A stretch of DNA of 64,000 nt from Caulobacter sp. 73W (GTDB lineage Bacteria; Pseudomonadota; Alphaproteobacteria; Caulobacterales; Caulobacteraceae), in the NCBI RefSeq assembly GCF_041021955.1, contig NZ_CP158375.1:3143501-3207500 (forward strand), in the 5' to 3' direction. The notes beneath the pieces are model-generated. The model did no database searches. It worked only from the letters and a program-made list of their open reading frames with translations, and was not told the origin of the DNA. Of this stretch, positions 8,880 to 19,243 are shown in pieces. The position numbers and the translations under genes are program-made. Each line of letters starts with the position of its first letter. Positions within the stretch are counted from its first letter, which is position 1.

Positions 8880-9954
8880 ATGAACCAAGCGGCGTTGAGG
8901 CTCGTGGCACGCGAAGAAGGCGATAAGCAAAAGGCTCTTGAGGCCGCCCTGGCTCAGATTGACCGGGCGTTCGGCAAGGGCTCGGTGATGAAGCTCGGCG
9001 ACAAGGGCAAGGTGGAGATGGAGTTGGTTTCGACCGGTTCTCTCGGCCTCGACATCGCCCTGGGCATCGGCGGTCTGCCCAAGGGGCGGATCATCGAGAT
9101 CTACGGCCCGGAAAGCTCGGGCAAGACGACTCTGGCCCTGCACGTGGTGGCCGAGGTTCAGAAGGCCGGCGGCACCGCCGCCTTCGTGGACGCCGAGCAT
9201 GCGCTCGACCCGTCCTACGCCCACAAGCTGAAGGTGAACCTGGACGAGCTGCTGGTTTCGCAGCCCGACACCGGCGAGCAGGCGCTCGAGATCACCGACA
9301 CGCTGGTGCGCTCCGGCGCGGTGGACGTGATCGTGGTCGAACTCGGTGGCGGCCCTGACGCCGCGCGCCGAAATCGAAGGCGAGATGGGCGACAGCCTGC
9401 CGGGCCTCCAGGCCCGTCTGATGAGCCAGGCCCTGCGCAAGCTCACCGCCTCGATCAACAAGGCCAAGACCCTGGTGATCTTCATCAACCAGATCCGCCA
9501 CAAGATCGGCGTCATGTACGGCTCGCCCGAGACGACCACCGGCGGCAACGCCCTGAAGTTCTACGCCTCGGTCCGCCTCGACATCCGCCGCACCGGCTCG
9601 GTGAAGGTCCGTGACGAGATCATCGGCAACAACGTCCGGGTGAAGGTGGTCAAGAACAAGGTCGCCCCGCCGTTCCGCGAAGTCGAGTTCGACATCATGT
9701 ACGGCGAGGGGATCTCCAAGCTGGGCGAGATCATCGACCTGGGCGTGAAGGCCGGGATCGTCGAGAAGTCCGGCTCCTGGTTCTCCTACAGCAGCCAGCG
9801 GATAGGGCAGGGGCGCGACAATGTGCGCGAGTTCCTGAAGAACAACCCCGACATCGCCGCCAGCATCGAAAAGGCCGTCCGCGCCTCGTCCTCCAAGATC
9901 GAGGAAGAGCTGCTGGTCGGCGGGCCCGACGCTCAGGAAGACACCGACGGCTAA
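8880..9954 (+). pseudogene. recA: RecA recombinase, frameshifted in this sequence
   Basis: RecA forms the ATP-dependent filament for homologous recombination and triggers LexA self-cleavage. The Walker A motif GPESSGKTT and the later [22 protein letters not shown] segment are intact, but in two frames. At 9339-9344 the sequence reads GAACTC where the conserved IVVDSVAALTP needs GACTCG, so one A (9340 or 9341) is extra. Without it the gene encodes 357 residues, the normal length; as written, translation goes off frame after about residue 153 and stops at 9614. GTG 8877 directly precedes ATG 8880 and is an alternative start. See the findings for the link with GANTC sites. Confidence 0.92.
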
Positions 9955-10233
9955 GCCCTCGGGGCCGATCCTTCAAAGGCTCTCGCGAGGCGGTCTTCAC
10001 CGCCGGCGACCCCGCCAAACCCTCCGGCGCGTGACCCCCAACCGCGCCGCCTCGCGAGCCGAGGACGTTCGGACCTGCGCCCCAAGCGCCGGACCGGGCG
10101 TCCTTTTTCGCGTTCCAGCGGCGCTCCCGCCCGCGGCCATGCCACGAATTTCCTTGGGAGATCAGGCGCGCTTGGCTAAGGAGCGCTGCACTTCCTATCT
10201 CCGCATTTCGCGCTTTCCAGACCCCGGACGACC

Positions 10234-12879
10234 ATGCCGAGCCTGAACGACATCCGCAGCACCTTCCTCGACTACTTCGGGGGCGCCGACCACGCCGTGG
10301 TCCCGTCCTCGCCGCTGGTGCCGCAGAACGATCCGACCCTGCTGTTCGTCAATGCGGGCATGGTGCCGTTCAAGAACGCCTTCACCGGCGCCGAGACGCC
10401 GGTCGCGCCGCGCGCCACCTCGTCGCAGAAGTGCGTCCGCGCCGGCGGCAAGCACAACGACCTGGACAATGTCGGCTACACGGCCCGCCACCACACCTTC
10501 TTCGAGATGCTGGGGAACTTCTCCTTCGGCGACTATTTCAAGGAGCGTGCGATCACGCTCGCCTGGAATCTGCTGACCAAGGAATACAAGCTTCCCGTCG
10601 AGAAGCTGCTGGTCACGGTCTATGCGTCCGACGACGAGGCCGCCGACCTGTGGAAGAAGATCGCCGGGCTGGATGACCGCAAGATCATCCGCATCGGCAC
10701 CTCCGACAACTTCTGGTCCATGGGCGACACCGGCCCGTGCGGCCCGTGCTCGGAAATCTTCTTCGACCACGGCGACCACATCCCCGGCGGCCCTCCCGGC
10801 AGCCCGGACGAGGATGGCGACCGGTTCATCGAGATCTGGAACCTCGTCTTCATGCAGTTCGAGCAGCAGGCGGGCGGCGAACGCATCAACCTGCCCAAGC
10901 CCTCGATCGACACCGGCATGGGCCTGGAGCGCATCGCCGCCGTCCTGCAGGGCGTGCACGACAATTATGACGTGGACCTGTTCAAGGCCCTGATCGCCGC
11001 CTCGGTCGAGGCGACCGGCGTGAAGGCCGAGGGCGAAAGCCAGGCCAGCCATCGGGTCATCGCCGACCACCTGCGCTCGTCCTCGTTCCTGCTGGCCGAC
11101 GGCGTGTCGCCCTCGAACGAAGGCCGCGGCTACGTCCTGCGCCGCATCATGCGCCGCGCCATGCGTCACGCCTATCTGCTAGGCGCGCAGGAGCCGCTGA
11201 TGCACCGCCTGGCTCCGACCCTGATCGAGCAGATGGGCGGCGCCTATCCCGAGCTGCGCCGCGCCGAAGCGCTGATCACCGAGACCCTGCGCCAGGAAGA
11301 AGAGCGGTTCCGCCGCACCCTGGGCCGCGGCATGACCCTGCTGGACGAGGCGACCGCCGACCTCGCCGAAGGCGGCGTGCTGTCGGGCGACGTGGCCTTC
11401 AAGCTCTACGACACCTACGGCTTCCCGCTCGACCTGACCCAGGACGCCGTGCGCGCCAAGGGCCTGACCGTCGATACCGACGCCTTCGACACCGCCATGG
11501 ACAAGCAGCGCCAGATGGCGCGCGAGAACTGGACCGGCTCGGGCCAGCAGGGCACCGGCGCCGAATGGTTCGCGGTCAAGGAACGTGACGGCGCGACCGA
11601 GTTCGTCGGCTACGACATCACCGAGGCCACCGGCGTGGTGAAGGCCATCGTCGCCGACGGCGCCGAGGTTGCGTCTGCGGCTTCTGGCCAGACCGTGCAG
11701 GTCGTCCTCGACCGCACCCCGTTCTACGCCGAGAGCGGCGGCCAGGCTGGCGACCAGGGCGTCATCGACGCCAATGGGGCGGTCAGCCGCGTGCTCGACA
11801 CCCAAAAGCAGGCCGGCGAACTGCACGTCCACACTGTCGAACTCACTGGCCCGCTGGCCGTGGGCGACAAGGTGGTGGCCTCGGTCGACGCCGAGCGTCG
11901 CCACACCACCCGGTCCAACCACTCCGCGGCGCACCTGGTGCACGCCGCCCTGCACCATGTGCTGGGCGCCCACGTGGCGCAGAAGGGCCAGTTGGTCGAT
12001 GGCGACCGCATGCGCTTCGACTTCAGCCACGGCGGCCCGCTGACCGCCGACGAGATCGAGCGCATCGAGGCTGAGGTCAACGAGGTCATCCGCCAGAACG
12101 TCCCGGCCAAGATTGAGGTCATGGCCCCGCAGGCGGCCATCGAGGCCGGCGCGGTCGCCTTGTTCGGCGAGAAATACGGCGAGAGCGTTCGCGTCCTGAC
12201 CCTGGGCCAGGCCCTGACCGGCGAGGACAAGGGCTATTCGGTCGAACTGTGCGGCGGCACTCACGTGGCCCGCACCGGCGACATCGCCCTGTTCAAGATC
12301 GTCTCAGAGCAAGGCGTCGCCGCCGGCGTGCGCCGCATCGAGGCCCTGACCGGCGAGGCGGCCCGCCGCTTCCTGCTGGATCAGGCGGGCGTCGCCAAGG
12401 GTCTGGCCGAGCAGTTCAAGGTCCCGGTGGAGGGCGTCGCCGCGCGCGTCGAGGGTCTGATCGCCGACCGCAAGCGTCTGGAGAAGGAACTGGCCGAGGC
12501 CAAGAAGGCCCTGGCCCTGGGCGGCGGCTCGGGCGGCGCGTCCGGTCCTGAAGACGTCGCTGGCACGGCTTTCATCGGCCGCGTCCTCGACGGCGTCGGC
12601 GGCAAGGACCTGCGCGGCGTGGTCGAAGACTTCAAGAAGTCCATCGGCTCGGGCGTGGTCGCCCTGGTCGGCACGTCCGACGGCAAGGCCGCCGTGGCCG
12701 TCGCCGTGACCGCGGATCTGACCGGCAAGTTCAATGCCGCCGAGCTGGCCCGCGCCGCCGTGATCGCCATGGGCGGCCAGGGCGCCGGCGGCAAGCCGGA
12801 CTTCGCCCAGGGCGGGGCTCCGGACGACTCCAAGGCCGCCGAAGGCGTGGCCGCCGTCAAAGCCGCGCTCGCGGGGTGA
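10234..12879 (+). CDS. alaS: alanyl-tRNA synthetase
   Basis: An 881-residue class II synthetase that charges tRNA-Ala. It has the N-terminal catalytic core (opening RSTFLDYFG, then [13 protein letters not shown]), the editing domain with the zinc-type [12 protein letters not shown] and CGGTHV motifs, and a C-terminal oligomerisation region with a coiled segment ([15 protein letters not shown]). Length is typical. It follows recA after a 279-base gap in which I see no gene and no convincing promoter. It overlaps the Nudix gene by 4 bases (GTGA), suggesting translational coupling. Confidence 0.97.
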   Translation: MPSLNDIRSTFLDYFGGADHAVVPSSPLVPQNDPTLLFVNAGMVPFKNAFTGAETPVAPRATSSQKCVRAGGKHNDLDNVGYTARHHTFFEMLGNFSFGDYFKERAITLAWNLLTKEYKLPVEKLLVTVYASDDEAADLWKKIAGLDDRKIIRIGTSDNFWSMGDTGPCGPCSEIFFDHGDHIPGGPPGSPDEDGDRFIEIWNLVFMQFEQQAGGERINLPKPSIDTGMGLERIAAVLQGVHDNYDVDLFKALIAASVEATGVKAEGESQASHRVIADHLRSSSFLLADGVSPSNEGRGYVLRRIMRRAMRHAYLLGAQEPLMHRLAPTLIEQMGGAYPELRRAEALITETLRQEEERFRRTLGRGMTLLDEATADLAEGGVLSGDVAFKLYDTYGFPLDLTQDAVRAKGLTVDTDAFDTAMDKQRQMARENWTGSGQQGTGAEWFAVKERDGATEFVGYDITEATGVVKAIVADGAEVASAASGQTVQVVLDRTPFYAESGGQAGDQGVIDANGAVSRVLDTQKQAGELHVHTVELTGPLAVGDKVVASVDAERRHTTRSNHSAAHLVHAALHHVLGAHVAQKGQLVDGDRMRFDFSHGGPLTADEIERIEAEVNEVIRQNVPAKIEVMAPQAAIEAGAVALFGEKYGESVRVLTLGQALTGEDKGYSVELCGGTHVARTGDIALFKIVSEQGVAAGVRRIEALTGEAARRFLLDQAGVAKGLAEQFKVPVEGVAARVEGLIADRKRLEKELAEAKKALALGGGSGGASGPEDVAGTAFIGRVLDGVGGKDLRGVVEDFKKSIGSGVVALVGTSDGKAAVAVAVTADLTGKFNAAELARAAVIAMGGQGAGGKPDFAQGGAPDDSKAAEGVAAVKAALAG

Positions 12880-13280
12880 GCCGGGAGCCGCGCGTCGGCT
12901 GCGGCGTCGTTCTGCTGAAGGACGACGCCATCCTGCTCATCCGGCGCAAGCGGGAGCCGGAGGCCGGCTGCTGGAGCCTGCCCGGCGGCAAGGTCGATTG
13001 GGGGGAGCCCTCCATGGCCGCCGCCGCCCGCGAGACCGCCGAGGAGCTGGGCGTTCAGGCCGAAGGCCTGACCTTGCTGTGCGTGGTGGATCTGATCGAC
13101 CAGGGCGACGGCGCGCACTGGGTCTCGCCCGTCTATCTGGCCAAGGCCTTCAGCGGCGAGCCGCGCCTGATGGAGCCGCACAAGCACGCCGCCTTCGGCT
13201 GGTTCGCGTTGGACGCCCTGCCTGCGCCGCTGGCCTCATCGGCGGCCGTCGCGGCGCAGGCGCTCAGGGCGCGCTCCTAA
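12876..13280 (+). CDS. Nudix hydrolase
   Basis: A 134-residue protein starting at GTG 12876, whose start overlaps the alaS stop. The Nudix box is complete: [23 protein letters not shown] fits G-x5-E-x7-REUxEExGU, which binds Mg2+ and cleaves nucleoside diphosphates linked to another group. The form resembles MutT/NUDT15-type sanitising enzymes, but the substrate cannot be told from sequence. It is probably co-transcribed with alaS and ends convergently against the truncated glyoxalase-like gene. Confidence 0.85.
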   Translation: MSREPRVGCGVVLLKDDAILLIRRKREPEAGCWSLPGGKVDWGEPSMAAAARETAEELGVQAEGLTLLCVVDLIDQGDGAHWVSPVYLAKAFSGEPRLMEPHKHAAFGWFALDALPAPLASSAAVAAQALRARS

Positions 13281-13681
13281 GCGGCCGGCACGCCGGCGAA
13301 GATGCTGATCTTGTTGCCGGTCGGATCGCGCAGCTAGGCGCCATAGAAGCCGGACTCAGCCTCGGCGGGACGAAAGCCCGGCAGGCCTTCGCAGGTTCCG
13401 CCAGCGGCCAGCCCCGCGGCGTGCGCCGCTTTTACCTGATCGGGCGACTGCGCCTGATAGCCGATCATGATGCCGTTGCCCGGCCTGGCCGGCTCGCCGT
13501 TGAAGGTCGGGCAGAGCGCCGTGTGGCAGTCGGTGATGTCCTTGCCCGGCCCGGTGACGCCATAGCCGATCCAGCCGCCGCCCTCGAGCTTGCGCTCGCT
13601 GCCGATGGCGGTGAACACCGCGTCGTAGAACCGCTTCGACGCCTGCTCGTCGAGGGCGCCGATGGTGACGTATCCGATCAT
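13277..13681 (-). pseudogene. VOC/glyoxalase-family protein with in-frame stop
   Basis: The frame opens at ATG 13679-13681 (MIGYVTIGALDEQASKRFYDAV) and reads a typical VOC metalloenzyme-like domain. A TAG at 13334-13336 interrupts it after 115 residues. The frame continues past the stop with [18 protein letters not shown] and a second TAG at 13277-13279; the RDPxGNKI segment is the conserved last strand of the fold and includes the region of a metal ligand. A single-base change of TAC to TAG would explain the stop. As written the product lacks its last 18 residues. The tail overlaps the Nudix stop by 4 bases. Confidence 0.7.
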
Positions 13682-13743
13682 GTCCGTTCCTCCCCGGATG
13701 AATGGCGAGAGCCTATCACCGGACGCGAACGGATCAAGAACAT

Positions 13744-14193
13744 CTAACGTCGGTATTGAATGAATCCGCGGTTCTGCGCGACCGCGTCATAGAGCTTGCG
13801 GGCCTGGGTGTTAGTCTCGTGAGTGAGCCAATAGACGCGGTCCCAGCCTTCCGCGTCTGCCCGCGCATAGATCGCCTCGATCAGGGCGCGGCCGGCGCCC
13901 GAGCCCCGCGTAACGGGAGAGACGAACAGGTCCTCCAGATAGCAATAGAAGCCCGTCGTCCAGGTCGCGCGATGAACGACGCAGTGGGCGAAACCGATCG
14001 CCTGGCCGTCCTGCTCGGCCACGAGGGCGAACATCGGCTCGGCGGGATCAAGCATGCGCTCGAAGGTCGTGTCGCCGACCGCCTGGGGCAGGTCGGAGGA
14101 TTCGTAGAAGGCCAGGTAGCCCGCCCAGAGGCCATCCCAGCTCTCCCGGTCGGCGTTGGTCAGGTCGCGGATCGTTCCGGTGAAGCGGCTCAT
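13744..14193 (-). CDS. GNAT-family N-acetyltransferase
   Basis: A 149-residue protein with the GNAT acetyl-CoA site: the strand YLEDLFVSPVTRGSGAGRALIE contains the R/Q-x-x-G-x-G/A loop that binds the pyrophosphate of CoA. The C-terminal WLTHETNTQARKLYDAVA is also typical of the family. The acceptor may be a small amine or a protein, which cannot be decided. It lies downstream of icd on the same strand, separated by a strong terminator, so it is likely transcribed on its own. Confidence 0.85.
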   Translation of the reverse strand: MSRFTGTIRDLTNADRESWDGLWAGYLAFYESSDLPQAVGDTTFERMLDPAEPMFALVAEQDGQAIGFAHCVVHRATWTTGFYCYLEDLFVSPVTRGSGAGRALIEAIYARADAEGWDRVYWLTHETNTQARKLYDAVAQNRGFIQYRR

Positions 14194-14204
14194 CGTCTGT
14201 CCCT

Positions 14205-14247
14205 GGAAAAGAAAAGCCCGCGCCGTCGGTCTGACAGCGCGGGCTTT
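14205..14247 (-). terminator. intrinsic terminator of icd
   Basis: On the minus strand, AAAGCCCGCGC and GCGCGGGCTTT (11-base arms at 14237-14247 and 14213-14223, 13-base loop) form a strong hairpin followed by TTCTTTT. It lies 25 bases after the icd stop. Confidence 0.85.
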
Positions 14248-14271
14248 GGAAGTCTCGAAGGTACGAAGGCC

Positions 14272-15486
14272 TTAGGCCGCCATGGCCTTCTTCAGGTTCT
14301 CGTCGATCTTGTCGAGGAAGCCTTCGGTCGTCAGCCAGCCTTGCTTGTCGCCGACCAGCAGCGCCAGGTCCTTGGTCATGAAGCCGCTCTCGACGGTGTC
14401 GATGCAGACCTTTTCCAGGGTGGCGGCGAAGGCGGCCAGTTCGGCGTTGTCGTCCAGCTTGGCGCGGTGGGCCAGGCCACGGGTCCAGGCGAAGATCGAG
14501 GCGATCGAGTTGGTCGAGGTCGACTTGCCCTTCTGATGCTGGCGGTAGTGGCGGGTGACGGTGCCGTGGGCGGCTTCGGCTTCCACCGTCTTGCCGTCCG
14601 GCGTCATCAGAACCGAGGTCATCAGGCCCAGCGAGCCGAAGCCCTGGGCGACGATGTCCGACTGCACGTCGCCGTCGTAGTTCTTGCAGGCCCAGACGTA
14701 GCCGCCCGACCACTTCAGCGCCGAGGCGACCATGTCGTCGATCAGGCGGTGCTCGTAGTGGATGCCAAGGGCCTTGAACTGCTCGGCGTAGTGCTCGTCG
14801 AACACTTCCTGGAACAGGTCCTTGAAGCGGCCGTCATAGGCTTTCAGGATCGTGTTCTTGGTCGACAGGTACACCGGGTACTTGCGGTTCAGGCCATAGG
14901 CGAACGAGGCGTGGGCGAACTCACGGATCGACTCGTCGAGGTTGTACATGGCCATGGCGACGCCCGAGCTCGGAGCCTTGTAGACCTCATGCTCGATGGT
15001 CTGACCGTCTTCGCCGACGAACTTGATCGTCAAGGTGCCCTTGCCGGGGAACAGGAAGTCGGTGGCGCGGTACTGGTCGCCGAAGGCGTGGCGGCCGACG
15101 ATGATCGGCTGGGTCCAGCCCGGGACCAGGCGGGGCACGTTCTGGCAGATGATCGGCTCGCGGAAGATCACGCCGCCCAGGATGTTGCGGATGGTGCCGT
15201 TGGGCGACTTCCACATCTTCTTGAGGTTGAATTCGGTCACCCGCGCTTCGTCCGGGGTGATGGTGGCGCACTTGACGGCCACGCCATGCTTCTTGGTCGC
15301 CTCGGCGGCGTCGATGGTCACCTGGTCGTTGGTGGCGTCCCGGTTCTCGACCGACAGGTCGTAATAGTCGAGCTCGAGATCCAGATACGGGAAGATCAGC
15401 TTATCCTTGATGAGCTTCCAGATGATCCGGGTCATCTCGTCCCCGTCCATGTCCACGACGGGGTTGGCGACTTTGATCTTGGCCAT
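14272..15486 (-). CDS. icd: NADP-dependent isocitrate dehydrogenase
   Basis: A 404-residue homodimeric-type (eukaryote-like) isocitrate dehydrogenase converting isocitrate to 2-oxoglutarate in the TCA cycle. It begins [21 protein letters not shown], has the substrate-binding [18 protein letters not shown] region and the nucleotide-binding [22 protein letters not shown] loop. ATG 15486 is preferred over the longer in-frame start at 15534, because GAAGGAA precedes it and it gives the usual family N-terminus. It is divergent from the histidine kinase gene and closed by a terminator at 14205-14247. Confidence 0.95.
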   Translation of the reverse strand: MAKIKVANPVVDMDGDEMTRIIWKLIKDKLIFPYLDLELDYYDLSVENRDATNDQVTIDAAEATKKHGVAVKCATITPDEARVTEFNLKKMWKSPNGTIRNILGGVIFREPIICQNVPRLVPGWTQPIIVGRHAFGDQYRATDFLFPGKGTLTIKFVGEDGQTIEHEVYKAPSSGVAMAMYNLDESIREFAHASFAYGLNRKYPVYLSTKNTILKAYDGRFKDLFQEVFDEHYAEQFKALGIHYEHRLIDDMVASALKWSGGYVWACKNYDGDVQSDIVAQGFGSLGLMTSVLMTPDGKTVEAEAAHGTVTRHYRQHQKGKSTSTNSIASIFAWTRGLAHRAKLDDNAELAAFAATLEKVCIDTVESGFMTKDLALLVGDKQGWLTTEGFLDKIDENLKKAMAA

Positions 15487-15609
15487 TCCGGGCAAATTCC
15501 TTCGGTTGTAGATGCGCTCGGCGGGGCGGCGCACAGGGCCGCACGCGCGTCGCAGGGACGGGCAGAGGCTATAGCGGCTAAGGCCAGCGCGCGCCAGCGG
15601 CGGCGATAA

Positions 15610-15658
15610 ACCCCCTGTTCAACCTCTGGTGCGTATTATTCGCATCAGGGGGTCTTTT
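15610..15658 (+). terminator. nested hairpin with T-run in histidine kinase leader
   Basis: ACCCCCTG (15610-15617) pairs perfectly with CAGGGGGT (15646-15653); inside the loop TGCG (15630-15633) pairs with CGCA (15641-15644). TCTTTT follows on the plus strand. No plus-strand gene lies upstream to be terminated (icd is divergent), so this may be an attenuator in the leader of the kinase gene that starts at 15665. Confidence 0.45.
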
Positions 15659-15664
15659 ACGCGC

Positions 15665-18151
15665 ATGCTTTCTGTCAATTCGCCGCTCGCGAGACGGCTT
15701 CTGACGATCGTGGCGGTCCTGTCCATCTTGGTGACGGGAGCGGCCACCATGGCGACGTTCGCCTTCGTCCAGAAGGACGTGGCGGCGCGTGAGACCGCGC
15801 GCCTGGAGGAGTACGTCGCCGAGCGCGTGAAGTCCGAGGACCGCCTGTTCTCCGATCTGGTGCTGCTGCACCGCGCCGCCAGCCTGTCCCTGCGCCGGCG
15901 CATGGAAAAGATGCCCCAGGCCCTGATCGACAGGGAATTCGACAAGGCCTTCCCCCTGCAGGCCGACGGCACCCGCCGCACCACCGCCGAGCTGTTCGAC
16001 GGCAATCCCTGGTCCTACGGCCTGGGCGGCTTCATCGCCAACGGCGCGGACGTATCGCCCGACGAGCGCCGCCTGCTGGTCAGCGCCCTGCAGGTCGTCT
16101 CGCACACCGGCGAGGCGGAGCTGGAGCGCTACGACAACTTCTATCTGTTCACGCCGGAGACCAACCGCTTCATCGTCTTTGGGCCCCATCGCGACGACCG
16201 GCTGATCTATTACCGTCGCGACGCCCCGCCGACCCTGGACTTCCGCGGCGAGGAGATGGTCGAGCTGACCCTGCCGCGGAACAATCCCGAGCGGACCATG
16301 CGCTGCACCAAGCTGCGCAAGCTGATCTCCGACCCCACGGGCCAGGCCCTGACCTCGGCCTGCATGACCCCCATCGACGTGGGCGGCAGGCACGTGGCGT
16401 CTTGGGGCACGACCATCATGCTCAACTCCTACCTGCTGCGCGCCGTTCAGGACGCGCTGCCGGGGGGCGTCAACATGATCGCCTCGGACGACGGAGAGCT
16501 GATCTCCTATCCGGGCATGAGCCGCGACGGCATCGTCGACCGGGGTGTGCTGCAGAAGGCGCAGCAGGAGCACCGCATCGCGGACGTCGTCAAGGAAATC
16601 CGCAAGCAGGGGCAGGACGTCGGCGTGGTCCGCAGTCAGGTCACCGGCAAGGTGATCGCCTACGGCCTGATGAAGGAGCCGGGCTGGTACTTCCTGATGA
16701 GCTTCTCGCCCACGGACATCTTGTGGTCGGCGGTCAAGTCGGCGGCGTGGATCCTGCTGTTCGGCCTGGTGGGCGTGGTCGCTCAGACCCTGCTGCTCTA
16801 CCGCTTCACCCGAACCGCCGTGCTCGATCCCCTCGGCCGCCTGGCCCAGGCCGGGTGGAGCGATGGCGGCGATACCGAATATCTGGAGCACCGCCAGGAC
16901 GAGATCGGCGTGCTGGCCCGCGCCCTGTCATGGCAGCGCGCCAAGAACGACGACCTGCTGCGGTCGCTGGAAGATCGCGTGGCCGAGCGCACCGCCGAAC
17001 TGGAGCGGGCCAACAAGGCCAAGTCCGTCTTCCTGGCCAATATGAGCCACGAGCTGCGCACCCCCCTGAACGGGGTGATCGCCATCGCCGATCAGCTAGC
17101 CGAGGAGCGTGGACAGGAGCGCCGACGAGAGCTGGCGGGTCTGGTCGCCTCGTCCGGCCGCCTTCTGGAGCAGGTGCTCAGCGACATCCTGGATGTCTCC
17201 AAGATCGAGGCGGGCCAGTTCAGCATCACCCCGGCGCCCTTCGACCTGACCTGCGAGGTCGGGGCGATCGCCGAGCTTCATCGCGCCTCGGCCGAGGCCA
17301 AGGGACTGGACTTTGGCTGGAGCGTCTCGCCGGACGCCGGCGGCGGCTATCTGGGCGACGCGGGCCGCATCGCCCAGGTGCTGTCCAACCTTCTGGCCAA
17401 CGCCGTGAAGTTCACCGAGACCGGCGGCGTGACCCTGACCGTCGACCGCACCCAGGACGGGGCGATTTCCTTCTGCGTGCGCGACACCGGCGTCGGCTTC
17501 GACGAAGAGACGCGCCAGCGCCTGTTCCGCCGGTTCGAGCAGGCGGACGCCTCGATCACCCGCCGGTTCGGCGGTACCGGCCTGGGTTTGTCGATATGCG
17601 CGGCGCTGACCGAGATGATGGGCGGCCGCATCGAGGCCCGCTCGGCCGACAAGGGCGCGGTGTTCGAGGTCATCCTCCCCCTGCCGCCCGTGGGAATGAA
17701 TACGCCCGTCGCCGAGCCGAGCAGCGTCGTCGAGGGCGGATCGCTGGCCGGCCTGCGCGTGCTGGTGGCCGAGGATCATCCCACCAACCGCAAGGTGGTT
17801 CAGATCGTCCTGGAGCCCTTCGGCATCGACCTGACCGTGGTCGACAATGGCGCCGACGCCGTCGAGGCCTTCGCCCAGGCCAGCTTCGACGTGATCCTCA
17901 TGGACATGCAGATGCCGGTGATGGACGGCCTGACCGCCACCCGCCTGATCCGCGAGCGTGAAGCTCGCGACGGCCGCGCCCGCACGCGTATCGTCATGCT
18001 GACCGCCGCCGCCATGGACGAGCATGTGGTCCAGGCCCGCCGGGCCGGCGCCGATCTGCACGTCTCCAAGCCGGTGCGTCCGGCCGAACTGATCGAGGCG
18101 CTTTCGGGCGTCGATCACGCCCCGCAGGTCGGCGCCAGCCGCAGCGCCTAG
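15665..18151 (+). CDS. membrane-bound hybrid sensor histidine kinase
   Basis: An 828-residue protein: TM1 near 10-35, a large periplasmic sensor domain to about 355, TM2 (AAWILLFGLVGVVAQTLLL) near 360, a coiled linker, a HisKA domain with phospho-acceptor His (SHELRTPLNG, H462), a HATPase domain (LSNLLANAVKFTE, DTGVGF, GGTGLGLSI) and a C-terminal receiver with Asp747 in MDMQMPVMDG. A signal would pass from His to its own Asp; no partner phosphotransfer protein or regulator is adjacent. An earlier GTG at 15629 lies inside a terminator-like hairpin, so ATG 15665 is chosen. It ends in a 4-base convergent overlap with the lipoprotein gene. Confidence 0.9.
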   Translation: MLSVNSPLARRLLTIVAVLSILVTGAATMATFAFVQKDVAARETARLEEYVAERVKSEDRLFSDLVLLHRAASLSLRRRMEKMPQALIDREFDKAFPLQADGTRRTTAELFDGNPWSYGLGGFIANGADVSPDERRLLVSALQVVSHTGEAELERYDNFYLFTPETNRFIVFGPHRDDRLIYYRRDAPPTLDFRGEEMVELTLPRNNPERTMRCTKLRKLISDPTGQALTSACMTPIDVGGRHVASWGTTIMLNSYLLRAVQDALPGGVNMIASDDGELISYPGMSRDGIVDRGVLQKAQQEHRIADVVKEIRKQGQDVGVVRSQVTGKVIAYGLMKEPGWYFLMSFSPTDILWSAVKSAAWILLFGLVGVVAQTLLLYRFTRTAVLDPLGRLAQAGWSDGGDTEYLEHRQDEIGVLARALSWQRAKNDDLLRSLEDRVAERTAELERANKAKSVFLANMSHELRTPLNGVIAIADQLAEERGQERRRELAGLVASSGRLLEQVLSDILDVSKIEAGQFSITPAPFDLTCEVGAIAELHRASAEAKGLDFGWSVSPDAGGGYLGDAGRIAQVLSNLLANAVKFTETGGVTLTVDRTQDGAISFCVRDTGVGFDEETRQRLFRRFEQADASITRRFGGTGLGLSICAALTEMMGGRIEARSADKGAVFEVILPLPPVGMNTPVAEPSSVVEGGSLAGLRVLVAEDHPTNRKVVQIVLEPFGIDLTVVDNGADAVEAFAQASFDVILMDMQMPVMDGLTATRLIREREARDGRARTRIVMLTAAAMDEHVVQARRAGADLHVSKPVRPAELIEALSGVDHAPQVGASRSA

Positions 18152-19164
18152 CCGCGCGAGGCGAGGGCGGCGCGGCCCACGTCGGCGATGACCGCCGCCT
18201 GGGCGTCCATCGGCTGGGGGGATCCGGACAGGAACACCGCCACGGCCAGCCCCTGGCCGCCCGCCTGCCGATAGAGGCCGATGTCATTGACGGCCGACGT
18301 GCGCCCAAGATCGCGGCGACCGACCCCCGAAGCGTGAGCCAGATCCGCGTCGCGTCGCAGGCCGGCGCGTAGAAGGTTGGTCCCATGCCCCTTGGCGCGC
18401 ATCAGCGTCAGCAACTGATTGGTCGCGGGCCGCGCGACCAGCTCGGCGTTGTGCAGGGCGACCAGGAAGTCCATGGCCGCGCGCGGCGTGGCGGTGTCGC
18501 GCGGATCGCGCAGGTAGGCCTCGGCGGCGGCGTTGCGGCGGCGCTCGGACACGGCGTCGATCGCCGCGATGAAGGCTTGTTCGGTCCGCCAGTCGGCGCG
18601 GAAGGAGGGCAGGCCAAGCCGCTCCACCTCCAGCTCGCGAAAATAGCGATCGACGCGGATGCCCTTCAGCCGCTTCTGCTGGATCCAGGCGGTGACCACG
18701 CCTGGACCGCCGATGCGCTTCATCAGCAGGTCGCAGGCGGTGCGGTCGCCGTCGAGGGCCAGGGGCAGAAGCTCCTCCACCCGATAGCGGTCACGCCGCG
18801 GCCAGGCGGCGGCGACAACGCTGGGCGGCGGCGACAGGTCCACGTCGCGCACGGCGATGGGCTCGTTCAGGTTCACGCGCCCGCCGATTGCCTCGTCCAG
18901 CACGGCGGCGACGATCAGCAGGGACGCCGCGCCGTCGAGAGGGAAGGGGCGGTCGCCGTTGTGCAGCCACACATCGGCATTGCCCAGATCGGTGATCGCC
19001 GCGCCCAGAACGCCGGGAGCGGCGCGCTTTGCGGCGGCGCCGACCTCGCGATCCAGTTGCGCCAGGTCCATGCCCTCGCCGGACACTTCCATGACCACGG
19101 ACTTGGCGCAGGCCGCGGCCAGTAGCGGCGCCAGCAGCACAGCACGTCGGGAAAAGCTCATCAT
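18148..19164 (-). CDS. class A beta-lactamase-fold lipoprotein, catalytic motifs lost
   Basis: About 338 residues from ATG 19164 (or the adjacent ATG 19161). MMSFSRRAVLLAPLLAAACAK looks like a signal ending in a weak lipobox, with an RR pair. The body matches the class A beta-lactamase fold (DLLMKRIGGPGVVTAWI, TATPRAAMDFLVALHN, TSAVNDIGLY), but the active-site signatures are gone: the SxxK region reads AASLLIVA with no lysine, SDN reads GDR, and KTG reads GRT. It is therefore unlikely to hydrolyse beta-lactams and may bind a ligand or partner at the envelope. It is divergent from trmJ. Confidence 0.8.
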   Translation of the reverse strand: MMSFSRRAVLLAPLLAAACAKSVVMEVSGEGMDLAQLDREVGAAAKRAAPGVLGAAITDLGNADVWLHNGDRPFPLDGAASLLIVAAVLDEAIGGRVNLNEPIAVRDVDLSPPPSVVAAAWPRRDRYRVEELLPLALDGDRTACDLLMKRIGGPGVVTAWIQQKRLKGIRVDRYFRELEVERLGLPSFRADWRTEQAFIAAIDAVSERRRNAAAEAYLRDPRDTATPRAAMDFLVALHNAELVARPATNQLLTLMRAKGHGTNLLRAGLRRDADLAHASGVGRRDLGRTSAVNDIGLYRQAGGQGLAVAVFLSGSPQPMDAQAAVIADVGRAALASRG

Positions 19165-19243
19165 CGGGGTTGTCGATCCCGCGCCCTTGTCGCCATAGGA
19201 CAGTCCCAAAGCCTCGCCGCGTGCGAGAAGAGCGGAGAAAAGC

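Noticed and set aside
10031..10246. Possible 71-residue gene between recA and alaS
   Set aside because: No ribosome site, no recognisable domain, and it runs into the alaS start; looks like a chance frame in a 279-base gap.
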